Positions 1 to 7,779 of a stretch of 35,878 nt of DNA are shown in pieces. Origin of the DNA: a virus; IMG/VR virus record IMGVR_UViG_3300035070_003426, positions 1-35,878 of that record, one strand, 5' to 3'. The translations under genes and the position numbers were made by a program. Below the pieces are notes generated by a model. It did not search any database, was not told where the DNA came from, and was given only the letters and a program-made list of their open reading frames with translations. Positions within the stretch are counted from its first letter, which is position 1; every line of letters starts with the position of its first letter.

Positions 1-15
1 TTATGGGATTAGAAG

Positions 16-450
16 ATGTATCACGATATTGAAACAGTTAAGAACGAGGTGATAAACCTACTGGTGAACTATCAACAGGCCGCTATTGGAACAACAGGCA
101 ACAAATTTCCTGAGATTTCTAAAGTTACACCGGTACTGCTAGATGATGATAATATATATTTGTTGCTAAGTGATTTGAGTCAACATACCAAAAACATTAA
201 AACTATCAGTGAAAATGTTGCACTTTATTTTGCTGGAGAAAATAGACATAATACAGAAATGAATAATGCACGTGTTACCCTATTCGGTAAGTTAGAACTA
301 TACAATGACAAATCAGATGATATATTATCTGCATTTGAACGTAGGGATCCTGGTGCTAAAATGTATGGCAAATTTGGCGACTTTAATATATGGCGATTTG
401 TAGAGAAAGACAGACTTTATGTAGAAGGATTTGGAAAGGCTTATAAATGA
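16..450 (+). CDS. FMN-binding split-barrel (PNPOx/HugZ-like) protein
   Basis: This 144-residue protein resembles the pyridoxamine 5'-phosphate oxidase-like split-barrel family, especially the haem-utilisation HugZ-type branch. Visible signals are the N-terminal PEISKVTPV strand, the IYLLLSDLSQHTKNI segment (S-x-L-x-x-H-T-x-N, typical of the flavin-phosphate binding region) and the C-terminal VEGFGKAYK, which matches the family's closing G-F-G-x-A. Family members bind FMN or haem; the substrate here cannot be read. It is a single-domain protein, shorter than fused HugZ proteins. Its stop overlaps the next start (ATGA), so it is probably translationally coupled to the gene behind it. The window begins just upstream, so its promoter is not visible. 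Confidence 0.6.
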   Translation: MYHDIETVKNEVINLLVNYQQAAIGTTGNKFPEISKVTPVLLDDDNIYLLLSDLSQHTKNIKTISENVALYFAGENRHNTEMNNARVTLFGKLELYNDKSDDILSAFERRDPGAKMYGKFGDFNIWRFVEKDRLYVEGFGKAYK

Positions 451-608
451 GTAAAAAGACATGTGCTGCATTTTTATGTTCAAATAAAACAAATGCAAAA
501 TATAGATACTGTTATGAATGTGCAAAACGCAAAGGTCACGTTGGTGGTAGTACTAATTGGCTTACTTGGATTGTGCTTATTATGATCATAATGGCGATAT
601 TCGGATGA
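447..608 (+). CDS. Small Cys-rich single-TM protein
   Basis: This reading frame encodes 53 residues. It starts at the ATGA overlap with the preceding gene and ends at an ATGA overlap with the following MazG gene. The N-terminal half carries four cysteines (C6, C11, C23, C26), which could form a small zinc knuckle. The last ~18 residues (WLTWIVLIMIIMAIFG) form one hydrophobic membrane segment. No family is recognised. The precise chaining at both ends is the main argument that it is real. Confidence 0.55.
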   Translation: MSKKTCAAFLCSNKTNAKYRYCYECAKRKGHVGGSTNWLTWIVLIMIIMAIFG

Positions 609-886
609 AACAATATCCTATAAATGAACTACAACAACTAATGGCAATTACTGCTGAAGAATGTGGTGAACTAACACAAGTATGTATGAAACACTTACGC
701 AAATATAGATACAAAGAAGAGATCAATGATAAGTGGAAATCAAAATTAATCGAAGAGACTGGTGATGTTCTTTGTATGATTGAATTACTGATTGAAAATG
801 GACTATTGACTGATAATGATTTACGTGATAGAATAGAAGTTAAGAGAAAAAAATTAAAAGCCTGGAGTAATTTAATTAATGAGTAA
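605..886 (+). CDS. MazG-like nucleotide pyrophosphohydrolase
   Basis: This 93-residue all-helical protein belongs to the MazG/dUTPase-type NTP pyrophosphohydrolase group. The metal-binding pattern is visible as EECGE near residue 19 and EETGDVLCMI near residue 51 (E-x-x-E and E-x-x-D). The tail with K-R-K-K-L-K-x-W is typical of phage MazG-like proteins. Such enzymes hydrolyse (d)NTPs or ppGpp-like nucleotides to monophosphates. The ATG at 605 was chosen because it overlaps the previous stop as ATGA; a TTG at 557 in the same frame would run through the membrane-segment codons of the preceding gene. It overlaps the next gene by 8 nt. A second MazG-like gene lies at 28260. Confidence 0.75.
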   Translation: MKQYPINELQQLMAITAEECGELTQVCMKHLRKYRYKEEINDKWKSKLIEETGDVLCMIELLIENGLLTDNDLRDRIEVKRKKLKAWSNLINE

Positions 887-1121
887 AAACAATTCCGATT
901 TAAAAGAATTTAAAATTACACGCTCCACAGACGATAGTAAATTAGATGATACGGATTATGCATTTATATTTGATATTGATGGTGACATAAGATGTATTCA
1001 ACTGCCATATCATTTAGGTGATAATGATTCATTACCAAATCAGATTGATGCAGTATTAAAATTGGTAACAGATTTAAGACAGAACCAATTTAACAATATT
1101 AAAGGGAGAACATACCATTGA
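879..1121 (+). CDS. Small acidic protein of unknown function
   Basis: This encodes 80 residues and starts 8 nt before the end of the MazG gene. It is rich in Asp and has no recognisable domain; a beta-rich middle (YAFIFDIDGDIRCIQLPYHL) is followed by a helix. A GGGAG Shine-Dalgarno sequence for the downstream DHFR gene lies inside its 3' end, and its TGA overlaps the TTG start of DHFR. Its position between MazG and DHFR suggests membership of the same nucleotide-metabolism operon, but that is only context. Confidence 0.6.
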   Translation: MSKNNSDLKEFKITRSTDDSKLDDTDYAFIFDIDGDIRCIQLPYHLGDNDSLPNQIDAVLKLVTDLRQNQFNNIKGRTYH

Positions 1122-1600
1122 TTAAAGCAATACTAGCATGTGATGAATCTTGGGGTATCGGTAAAGATGGTGGACTTCCGTGGCCACATAATCCATCTGA
1201 TATGAAGTGGTTTAAGGCGACAACATTACACAGAACTATTGTCATGGGTAGAAATACGTGGGATAGTTTACCAATTAAACCTCTACCCGGCAGACATAAT
1301 ATTATTGTATCTGGTAAAATGAATATACCTGATAATTCTAGTTCAATTGAAGTAGTGCGTCCAGATATTTATAAATCAAGAATATATACAATAAGTGCAG
1401 AACAGGATGTATGTGTAATAGGTGGCGCTAAGTTAATATTAGATTGCATTGACTTGATTGATGAATTTAGATTAAGTAGAATTTCTGGTACATATAATTG
1501 TGATACATTTTTGCCCAGTACATTAATTGAAGAGAATTTCACATTGACTGAAAGCGGCCGCAACGATGGAGTGTATGTTGATGTGTGGAGTAAACTGTGA
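1118..1600 (+). CDS. folA: Dihydrofolate reductase
   Basis: This 160-residue protein reduces dihydrofolate to tetrahydrofolate with NADPH, supporting thymidylate synthesis for phage DNA replication. The usual length (E. coli 159) and motifs are present: WGIGKDGGLPWP near residues 12-23; the catalytic acid D28 in SDMKWFK; the cofactor motif MGRNTWDSLP; LPGRHNIIVS; and VIGGAKL near residue 105. The start is a TTG at 1118 that overlaps the upstream TGA and has a GGGAG ribosome site (1104-1108) at good spacing. No thymidylate synthase gene is seen in this window. T4-like phages commonly encode DHFR. Confidence 0.92.
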   Translation: MIKAILACDESWGIGKDGGLPWPHNPSDMKWFKATTLHRTIVMGRNTWDSLPIKPLPGRHNIIVSGKMNIPDNSSSIEVVRPDIYKSRIYTISAEQDVCVIGGAKLILDCIDLIDEFRLSRISGTYNCDTFLPSTLIEENFTLTESGRNDGVYVDVWSKL

Positions 1601-1836
1601 TTAAAGATTGGGATCTACAGGTTATTAAAAATGAAATAGATAAGATAGCATTTCAAGAAAGTAACCATGCTATGGATGGATATAATTGTTGGTATGCAAA
1701 AAAAGAATTATATCAAATTCTATGGTATGTTGAAGCAAAACTAAAACGAACTGGTATGTACGCTAATGAAGATGAATATATTAAAAATCATAAAATTGAG
1801 GAGATGTGGAGTATTTTAAAAAATGATAATTACTAA
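1597..1836 (+). CDS. Small protein of unknown function
   Basis: This encodes 79 residues from a GTG start overlapping the DHFR stop (GTGA). It is predicted helical and rich in Trp/Tyr (NCWYAKKELYQILWYVEAKLK). No catalytic motif is visible. The coupling to DHFR argues for a real gene in the same operon. Confidence 0.6.
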   Translation: MIKDWDLQVIKNEIDKIAFQESNHAMDGYNCWYAKKELYQILWYVEAKLKRTGMYANEDEYIKNHKIEEMWSILKNDNY

Positions 1837-1859
1837 TAGTAATAGGAGTAATTATCATT

Positions 1860-2150
1860 ATGAAAAAAATAATAACACCCGATGAAGATATAGAAATACC
1901 TACACCTAAATTAATTATTAGTTTGGCAGATATATATGAGAAACGTGCACTAAAAGAAAAAGAACTTGCATTTTATCAGACAGAATTAGAAAAATTAATG
2001 TTCAAGTTAGGTATGATCCAGCAAGAGATTGGGACAACAAATACTATCATTAAGATGATAGAGAATGAACAAGTACTTGACTTGCAGAATGCTATCAGAG
2101 AAAAGAAAACTTTACAAGAGTTGAAGGCCGATTCGGAACTAAAAAAGTGA
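1860..2150 (+). CDS. Coiled-coil protein of unknown function
   Basis: This encodes 96 residues. After a short Pro-rich N-terminus it is almost entirely heptad-like helix (residues ~25-95, rich in Glu, Lys, Leu and Ile), so a homodimeric coiled coil is likely. The ATG is preceded by an AGGAG-like site (1842-1848). It is the last gene before the strong promoter at 2185. No family is recognised. Confidence 0.6.
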   Translation: MKKIITPDEDIEIPTPKLIISLADIYEKRALKEKELAFYQTELEKLMFKLGMIQQEIGTTNTIIKMIENEQVLDLQNAIREKKTLQELKADSELKK

Positions 2151-2184
2151 AAAGAAAAAACAGATGATATCGCAGAAAAAACGG

Positions 2185-2213
2185 TTGACACGTTGTTTGA
2201 TTTGTGATATAGT
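2185..2213 (+). promoter_or_regulatory. Sigma70-type promoter for the GHKL ATPase gene
   Basis: TTGACA (2185-2190), a 17-bp spacer and TATAGT (2208-2213). It lies in frame with codons upstream of the true start at 2317, so the ATPase mRNA would have a leader of about 95 nt. The spacer does not contain the CGAATCA word seen in other promoters of this window. Confidence 0.75.
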
Positions 2214-2316
2214 AGAACTAATAAATATATTTCTTAATGACCAGTGTGTCATAACAAACATAAAAAAATTCATATCGAGTGGCATCCAGTGTGTTGCCCA
2301 AAAACAGGAGAAAAAT

Positions 2317-4113
2317 ATGAACGATACTAAGATAGGTATCGCGAATCAAGATTTCGCGATTTTAAGACTAATTAATGAAGCACCATTTAAAAAAATGTGG
2401 GTGCGAGAGTTACTTCGAAACTGTATAGAAGCAACTATAAATTATAAAAAATCACATACAATTGATATTTCAACGCCTATTAAAGTCAGAGCTCTTAAAT
2501 TAAATGACTTCTTTGGCCCAGGTACATACAGCGGATATAAAGTAAGTTTTCTCAATTATGGAGGAATGACAGGCGGCGATCTAAGACTTGCAACTAATTT
2601 TTACAGTAGTGTAGGAAAGACCCAAAGTGATAGTGATAACTATGGAGTTGGTGCAAAACTAATGACTTTGGGGTTTGGACAAACTATTTTTATTACATAT
2701 AAAAATGGAATAGCATCAACAGCAATGCTGGCGATTGAAAACGGATCACCTACAAGACTTGGCGACATTATAGAATGCACAGATTGGGTGAAAGACAATG
2801 CTAAAAATAGAGGATATGATCTTGATCATGATTGGACTGAAGTTATACTTTATGGCAAGGAAGATAAACAGGATACATTTAAACACCCTTATGGCACTGA
2901 TCTAAACAAGCAAGAATCTAATGTGCATTTAATTAGACACGCATTTGATAGATTTTACGATATTCCTGAAGGTATTGAAATTTTATTCGAAACTAGACAA
3001 TATCCTGTGCATAGTAAAGGAAGAACATATCCTAGTGGTGTAAAATTAAGCACATATGATATAGAATTTAACAGCAAGGTAGTCAAAAAATATCCTAATG
3101 CATTTTCAAAAAAAGTTTCTTTGGAGGATGGCACGGAATTAGTATATTATTATGATCCTAAAAAAGATACAGTTAATCAGCCTGCAAGTTATGGATACAT
3201 ATCTCCGTATTGTGAAAGCATAGCAAAATCTTATCTTGTATGGGGCAAAGTAAATGAAAGAGAATGCTATAGTTTGGTTGATATGAAAAAGTGGCAACGA
3301 TTTGCAACTCAACTAGGCATTCTTGTTGATCACAAATGTTTCAAGGTAGATGTCATATTGCCTTACCAGAAATTTAAATCTACAACTTATAGAGATAATT
3401 TACTACCAATTGATGCATTTGGAGAAAATGATCCTGTTCAGTACAAAGATTTCTTGTTGCTTATAAAAAATAATATGCCGGATGAGTGGGTAGAAAAAAT
3501 TAGAGAACATAATGCAACTAAACGTACAGAAGATATTGGTGAGCGTATCAAACAGTTTATGGAAGAACATTATGGAGATTATAGTTTTGACGGTGTTGCG
3601 AGTAATAAACTTAATGGAACATCAGAAACAAGATCACCATCTAAAAATAAACAAAGCAAGAAAGCAAGTTCAAAATTCCGTCCACGTCCAAATCCAAATA
3701 GGAAAGCAGGTCCTGTAACAGTATCTACTCCAGAGTTTGTAGAAAATTATGATATTGATTTTTTTGTAGACTATGTTGATAATGGTCACGGCGGCAAGGA
3801 CACAATTTACTACAATCCTCTACATAAATCAGTAGAGCAATTGTTTAATAAAATTGTGTTTGAAGATGATGCACATCCTGATGTTGTTAGCGCAGTGCTG
3901 CACGAAACGTGTGAATTGTTAAAGGTTAAAGTTGGTGCAAAAATTATTTTTGCAAAAAGCCTAATGAACAGTGATTGGTTCGACCCCGACACCTTTACAG
4001 CAGTAACCAAACCAAGTAGTCTGCACTTAGATGTGTTACAAAATGAACTTTTGACGCCTGTCTTACGCAAATTTAAAAGCGAAAAAGAAAAGGAAATTAT
4101 GCTTGACACCTGA
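2317..4113 (+). CDS. GHKL-type ATPase, rIIA-like
   Basis: This 598-residue protein has an N-terminal Bergerat (HSP90/GyrB/MutL/histidine kinase) ATP-binding fold. Visible are the N-box ELLRNCIEA (E31, N35), a NYGGM sequence in the place of the usual D-x-G-x-G, and GVGAKLMTLG as the G2-type lid. T4 rIIA is a phage protein with such an N-terminal domain, and this is my best guess at the relationship. The C-terminal half has a Lys/Arg/Ser/Pro-rich linker (about residues 430-475) and no recognised domain. The ATG at 2317 was chosen because an AGGAG site precedes it and a consensus promoter lies at 2185-2213; an in-frame start at 2164 would put codons over that promoter. No rIIB partner is seen here. 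Confidence 0.6.
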   Translation: MNDTKIGIANQDFAILRLINEAPFKKMWVRELLRNCIEATINYKKSHTIDISTPIKVRALKLNDFFGPGTYSGYKVSFLNYGGMTGGDLRLATNFYSSVGKTQSDSDNYGVGAKLMTLGFGQTIFITYKNGIASTAMLAIENGSPTRLGDIIECTDWVKDNAKNRGYDLDHDWTEVILYGKEDKQDTFKHPYGTDLNKQESNVHLIRHAFDRFYDIPEGIEILFETRQYPVHSKGRTYPSGVKLSTYDIEFNSKVVKKYPNAFSKKVSLEDGTELVYYYDPKKDTVNQPASYGYISPYCESIAKSYLVWGKVNERECYSLVDMKKWQRFATQLGILVDHKCFKVDVILPYQKFKSTTYRDNLLPIDAFGENDPVQYKDFLLLIKNNMPDEWVEKIREHNATKRTEDIGERIKQFMEEHYGDYSFDGVASNKLNGTSETRSPSKNKQSKKASSKFRPRPNPNRKAGPVTVSTPEFVENYDIDFFVDYVDNGHGGKDTIYYNPLHKSVEQLFNKIVFEDDAHPDVVSAVLHETCELLKVKVGAKIIFAKSLMNSDWFDPDTFTAVTKPSSLHLDVLQNELLTPVLRKFKSEKEKEIMLDT

Positions 4114-4172
4114 TGAATATCCTGCTATTGTAAGCATAAGAAACCGTTACATGAACTAGAAGAGGATGATAA

Positions 4173-4901
4173 ATGATATTAGTTATAGGCTGTGGTTTTG
4201 TAGGAAACGCGGTGGCACAGAGCTTAGAAGATTCTGGACAAGAAATTGTACGAATTGATCCCAAGTATAATACAAATAAAATAGAAGATTATGTAGATCA
4301 AGCCAGAGGTGCAATTGTATGTTTGCCAACACCCACTGTTGACGGTAAATGCGATGACAGTATAATACGTTCAGTATTAGAGCAATTAGGGGACCTCTCT
4401 GTGCTTCTGAAGTCTACTGTGATACCAACAATGTTAGAAGCATATGGCAAGAATGTAACATACAATCCAGAATTTATGAGAGCAAGTTTTGCACTAGAAG
4501 ACTTCAATAATCAAACACATTTTATTCTTGGCGGACAGCAAATGGAATGCTATAAATGGGAGCAAGTTTTCAATTATCTTCGCAATGTTGAATTCATTTA
4601 TACTGATAGAACAACTGCTAGTATGGTGAAATATGTTCACAATAATTGGCTTGCTTTAAAAGTTGCATTCTTCCACGAAATGTATAGTAACTTAGCTGAT
4701 GTATATGACCACACAAGTATGGTAAATATCCTTAGTAAATTCGAAAACATTGGACCATCACATATGAGTGCACCAAATAGTGAAGGTGGCTTGGGATTTG
4801 GTGGTCATTGTTTCCCAAAAGATACAGAAGCGTTTCTTGATTATACAAATAGTGATATTCTTAGACAAGTAATTGAAACGAACAACATGTTAAGAGGCTA
4901 A
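4173..4901 (+). CDS. UDP-glucose/GDP-mannose dehydrogenase-like protein lacking the C-terminal domain
   Basis: This 242-residue protein belongs to the NAD-dependent nucleotide-sugar dehydrogenase family, which oxidises UDP-sugars to uronic acids. Seen are the Rossmann motif VIGCGFVGNAVA near residue 4, LPTPTVDG, STVIPT, YNPEFMRA, the central helix with VKYVHNNWLALKVAFFHE, and the active-site loop GFGGHCFPKDT with catalytic Cys213. Full enzymes are about 390-450 residues; this one stops about 30 residues after the catalytic Cys, so the C-terminal UDP-binding domain is missing. It may act on another substrate or need a partner. It is followed 1 nt later by an exonuclease gene. Confidence 0.8.
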   Translation: MILVIGCGFVGNAVAQSLEDSGQEIVRIDPKYNTNKIEDYVDQARGAIVCLPTPTVDGKCDDSIIRSVLEQLGDLSVLLKSTVIPTMLEAYGKNVTYNPEFMRASFALEDFNNQTHFILGGQQMECYKWEQVFNYLRNVEFIYTDRTTASMVKYVHNNWLALKVAFFHEMYSNLADVYDHTSMVNILSKFENIGPSHMSAPNSEGGLGFGGHCFPKDTEAFLDYTNSDILRQVIETNNMLRG

Positions 4902-4902
4902 G

Positions 4903-5439
4903 ATGACGACCCACGCAACGATTGATATTGAAACATTAAGTACAAAGCCAGATGCAGTTGTATTAACTATCGGTGGGATTAAATTTAATCCATTTACAAA
5001 AGAAGATCCCCATAGTGAGTTTTATTACAGATTAGAAATAGATGACCAAAGTTCTAAAGGTAGAGATATTGAAGATGATACTTTAAAATGGTGGGGCACT
5101 CAGCCAGATGAAATTGTCGAAGAGGCATTGGGAGAACACAACCGTACAAGTGTTGAAACAACACTAAAAGACTTGAATAAGTGGTTAGTTGGGGCTGATA
5201 AGATTTGGTGTCAGGGCCCTGTCTTTGATATATGTATATTAGAAAACTTATATAGGCAATATGATAAACACTTTAATTGGGTGTTCTGGAATATAAGAGA
5301 TAGTAGAACCTTATTTGGTTTGATGCCTGAGGACCCTCGTAAAAAGTTTAAATTTGCAGCACATAATGCATTAGAAGATTGTAGAGTACAAAGTATGTGT
5401 ATCCAAGAAGTTTATAGTGAGTTACAATTGACACGATGA
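4903..5439 (+). CDS. DEDD-family 3'-5' exonuclease (Rv2179c/DexA-like)
   Basis: This 178-residue protein has the three DEDD exonuclease motifs: ExoI as TIDIETLS (D8, E10), ExoII as GPVFDICILENL and ExoIII as HNALEDCRVQ. The arrangement and LKWWGTQP spacing fit the Rv2179c-like 3'-5' exoribonuclease family, which includes phage DexA-type nucleases. Expected activity is metal-dependent 3'-5' hydrolysis of RNA or single-stranded DNA. The start codon is the first ATG after the dehydrogenase stop, and its 3' end overlaps the next gene (ATGATG). Confidence 0.82.
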   Translation: MTTHATIDIETLSTKPDAVVLTIGGIKFNPFTKEDPHSEFYYRLEIDDQSSKGRDIEDDTLKWWGTQPDEIVEEALGEHNRTSVETTLKDLNKWLVGADKIWCQGPVFDICILENLYRQYDKHFNWVFWNIRDSRTLFGLMPEDPRKKFKFAAHNALEDCRVQSMCIQEVYSELQLTR

Positions 5440-5843
5440 TGTTAGGTACGAATCTTGAATTTTGTTTGAGCGATTTACTTTCTGAAAAAGTAGATATTAC
5501 TGACGTATATTCTATCATAGTTAATAATATTAATTTCTTAGACACTAATACAGTTGACAACTGGTGGGATAATCAGTTAGATCCAATGACAATACACTGG
5601 AGCCAGGGTAAAAATTTGTTGTATCTATTTGATTATGATACAGTATATGATTTAATTATTGAGTTAAAAGATAATGGAACTATTGTTACAAGAGATAAAA
5701 TTAATCCCAGTAGAGCGATAGAAATTCAGACTATGGCATCAAAATCTCATTGGTACCGTATAAATTTAAGAGAAGAAGATATGGAACCCGCAGTTAAACT
5801 GGCTTGGGATCATTACAGGTTACTAGCAGGATTATGTAAATGA
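5436..5843 (+). CDS. Unknown protein, paralogue A of a tandem pair
   Basis: This encodes 135 residues beginning at an ATGA overlap with the exonuclease gene. It shares an overall plan with the next gene: an N-terminal helix with [NF]xxxCLxDL, a Trp-rich middle, and a nearly identical C-terminal signature V-x-x-A-W-[DN]-H-Y-[RQ]-x-[LV]-A-G-L-C-[KN]. No catalytic motif is seen. The two genes are linked by an ATGA overlap, so a tandem duplication within a coupled operon is the simplest reading. Confidence 0.6.
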   Translation: MMLGTNLEFCLSDLLSEKVDITDVYSIIVNNINFLDTNTVDNWWDNQLDPMTIHWSQGKNLLYLFDYDTVYDLIIELKDNGTIVTRDKINPSRAIEIQTMASKSHWYRINLREEDMEPAVKLAWDHYRLLAGLCK

Positions 5844-6232
5844 AAATAGGGATGAATTTTAGTAAATGTCTAATTGACTTATATGAAGACCGTGTACCCC
5901 CAATTGAAGTATTAGTTATTATGGTTAGAATATATAGATTTGATCCTAGAAAGACAAGTGAATGGGATCGTGCTTGGAAATCCTTCTTGGATGGGGTTGA
6001 AGGTTCAAGCAGTCAATATGATAAATTATCAAATGAATTTAGAAAATTAGTTATAACATTAGATGATTTAGGTAAGTTGCACATGCCACGTGCTTCGGGA
6101 TCAATAGATAGTTTCCCAATAGTCCCGTATGTTTGGTTAGATTGTGCAGTACCAGTAAGTGATTTAGAAAACTTACCATCAGTCAAACAAGCATGGAATC
6201 ATTATCAAATGGTAGCGGGACTTTGTAATTGA
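5840..6232 (+). CDS. Unknown protein, paralogue B of a tandem pair
   Basis: This encodes 130 residues and starts in an ATGA overlap with paralogue A. Both proteins end in the same AW-x-HY-x-x-x-AGLC signature and both start with a Cys-Leu-x-Asp-Leu helix, but the middle has diverged. It is the last plus-strand gene before the convergent minus-strand gene whose stop is only 2 nt away. Function unknown. Confidence 0.6.
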   Translation: MKIGMNFSKCLIDLYEDRVPPIEVLVIMVRIYRFDPRKTSEWDRAWKSFLDGVEGSSSQYDKLSNEFRKLVITLDDLGKLHMPRASGSIDSFPIVPYVWLDCAVPVSDLENLPSVKQAWNHYQMVAGLCN

Positions 6233-6234
6233 GT

Positions 6235-6699
6235 TCATCCAGTAAAGTATGATACTCCGACAGCAAAAATAATAGCCGCGATTACAAAAATACCACCGCC
6301 TAACACCCAAGCCATAAGCAGTTCCTTACGTTCTTCGGCGGCATAAACCATTTCTTTACGTTGTTTGCGCATTTTTGATTCTATAGATACAATTTCATCC
6401 CAGGCGGATGGCCCGTAATACAGAGAAATATACTGCCGTAATTCCTCACGCATTTCCTCTGCCTTCTTTTTATGCGCCCATGCTTCCAAGGCATCTTGCT
6501 CGATATTAGAAGCAAACACTTTTTTAAACAGTGGTGGATTTTTTGCTTTTTGGTGTGCAAAATCCAAGTCAGACTTGGCCTTAGCCCATTGCCCAAGTTG
6601 TGTGCCCATATCAGATATTTCTTTACCCGTTTCAATGGCTTTTTTAATACCATTAAAGGCAGTAGTTGCCAAACCAATGGCAGTTACTGGATCAATCAT
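6235..6699 (-). CDS. Tail-anchored membrane protein, only minus-strand gene
   Basis: This encodes 154 residues on the minus strand with a strong AGGAG site (revcomp of about 6704-6711) before its ATG. It starts MIDPVTAIGLATTAFNGIKKAIETGKEI, has a Lys/Glu-rich helical centre with NPPLFKKVF, and ends in one long hydrophobic segment (about residues 128-152) with a short tail. I recall proteins of this layout as conserved unknowns in T4-like marine phages. The helical body and single C-terminal membrane anchor suggest a peripheral membrane or virion-associated role, which is inference. No strong promoter was found for it. Confidence 0.7.
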   Translation of the reverse strand: MIDPVTAIGLATTAFNGIKKAIETGKEISDMGTQLGQWAKAKSDLDFAHQKAKNPPLFKKVFASNIEQDALEAWAHKKKAEEMREELRQYISLYYGPSAWDEIVSIESKMRKQRKEMVYAAEERKELLMAWVLGGGIFVIAAIIFAVGVSYFTG

Positions 6700-6801
6700 T
6701 ACCCTCTCCTAGTAATTAACTAGTTTCTCTCATTATTATTCTCTCAATTGTATTTAGTAGTAGTTAATTTAAGTTAACTGCTCTTATTTAAAAATTAACT
6801 A

Positions 6802-6830
6802 TTGACAATCAAAATTAGTTATGCTATATT
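6802..6830 (+). promoter_or_regulatory. Sigma70-type promoter
   Basis: TTGACA (6802-6807), 17 bp, TATATT (6825-6830). It lies in the 165-bp gap between the divergent genes ending at 6699 and starting at 6865 and drives the latter. No CGAATCA word is present in the spacer. Confidence 0.75.
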
Positions 6831-6864
6831 ATTGGCAATAATCAAATTTACTTAGGAGCGTAAA

Positions 6865-7257
6865 ATGTCTATGCACTTAGTTGGTCCCTATATGACCACA
6901 ACAAAATACAATAGCAAAAAATCTAATCGTAAGAAGACTGTAAAGCAATTGAAAGCAGAAGCAGAACACGAAAAGTTTATGCGCAAAATGGGAGTGAGTA
7001 CGGAACAACTTGAAGGCAAATTGTATGACAGGTATGGTAAGCGCAAGCATGTAAATCATATTCCCGATTATACAACAAATAAACCAAATATTAAACTAAG
7101 TAATGAGATTGCATCACACGGTCCTGCAAAAGAATCTCATACCTATAGTGGTGAACGACAATTACTTGGTATTGCCACGATGCATAAATCTAATATGGTT
7201 CCCATCTTCGCCGATAAAAAAGAAGATGCAAAAGATATTGCAAGTATGCGCAGATGA
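6865..7257 (+). CDS. Conserved marine-phage-type protein of unknown function
   Basis: This encodes 130 residues. The N-terminus HLVGPYMTTTKYN, a basic helical segment (KKTVKQLKAEAEHEKF) and the C-terminal DIASMRR ending are features I recall from a conserved unknown in marine T4-like phages. The protein is strongly basic and might bind nucleic acid, but no domain is identifiable. A TAGGAG ribosome site (6852-6857) precedes the ATG and a consensus promoter lies 35 nt upstream. It overlaps the next small gene as ATGA. Confidence 0.65.
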   Translation: MSMHLVGPYMTTTKYNSKKSNRKKTVKQLKAEAEHEKFMRKMGVSTEQLEGKLYDRYGKRKHVNHIPDYTTNKPNIKLSNEIASHGPAKESHTYSGERQLLGIATMHKSNMVPIFADKKEDAKDIASMRR

Positions 7258-7421
7258 ATAATACATGTGAAGATTGTCGCATTGCAGTAACAACTGATGG
7301 CATTGAGATTGATAGTAGTCAAGGTGATATAATTTCAGAAGGTATTTTACTGGGTGTTATTGTTACTGTGATTGCTGTATTATACGTTGGGAAGAAATGG
7401 ATAGATGGGAAATTTAGATGA
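7254..7421 (+). CDS. Small single-TM protein
   Basis: This frame encodes 55 residues from an ATGA overlap and ends at an ATGA overlap with the next gene. The N-terminus has a C-x-x-C pair (TCEDCR). A single hydrophobic segment (GILLGVIVTVIAVLYVG) is followed by a basic tail (KKWIDGKFR), which predicts an N-out, C-in membrane protein. No family is recognised. Confidence 0.55.
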   Translation: MNNTCEDCRIAVTTDGIEIDSSQGDIISEGILLGVIVTVIAVLYVGKKWIDGKFR

Positions 7422-7609
7422 TTAGATGGTATGATTATCTGGTGGCATTTCTTGCTGCCGATTTTATTTTTATGAACATTAGATTATTAATTACTGGAAA
7501 TATTCTTATGTCAGCAGTAGGTGGGCTGGGAATATATTTTATATTGAATCTATGGAATACTAGTTATACTGAATTTAGAATCAATCAAGAAACAAAGAAC
7601 AAAAAATGA
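7418..7609 (+). CDS. Small membrane protein with two TM segments
   Basis: This encodes 63 residues with two hydrophobic stretches (YLVAFLAADFIFMNIRLLI and MSAVGGLGIYFILNLW) and a charged C-terminal tail. It is joined by 4-nt overlaps to the genes on both sides. Function unknown. Confidence 0.55.
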   Translation: MIRWYDYLVAFLAADFIFMNIRLLITGNILMSAVGGLGIYFILNLWNTSYTEFRINQETKNKK

Positions 7610-7779
7610 AATATGCAATTAAATTGGAACTCGCCGAAGATGATTGGATTTACATTACTGAAGATACGCCAGGATGTACTAATCTAATCCCTCTTCTTTT
7701 TGACACAAAGCACGATGCGAAACGTATTGCATCTACTTGGAAACCAAAAAATACTAAGGTAGTAGAATATAATGACTGA
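7606..7779 (+). CDS. Small soluble protein of unknown function
   Basis: This frame encodes 57 residues starting in an ATGA overlap with the upstream membrane protein. The pattern MKYAIKLELAEDDWIYITE, then PLLFDTKHDAKRIASTW and VVEYND, resembles small beta-alpha proteins that recur in marine phages. It overlaps the next gene by 8 nt. No function can be assigned. Confidence 0.6.
   Translation: MKYAIKLELAEDDWIYITEDTPGCTNLIPLLFDTKHDAKRIASTWKPKNTKVVEYND

Noticed and set aside
2164-2316. N-terminal extension of the GHKL ATPase gene
   Set aside because: The extension overlaps a perfect TTGACA-17-TATAGT promoter and encodes unrelated sequence; the ATG at 2317 has an AGGAG site.
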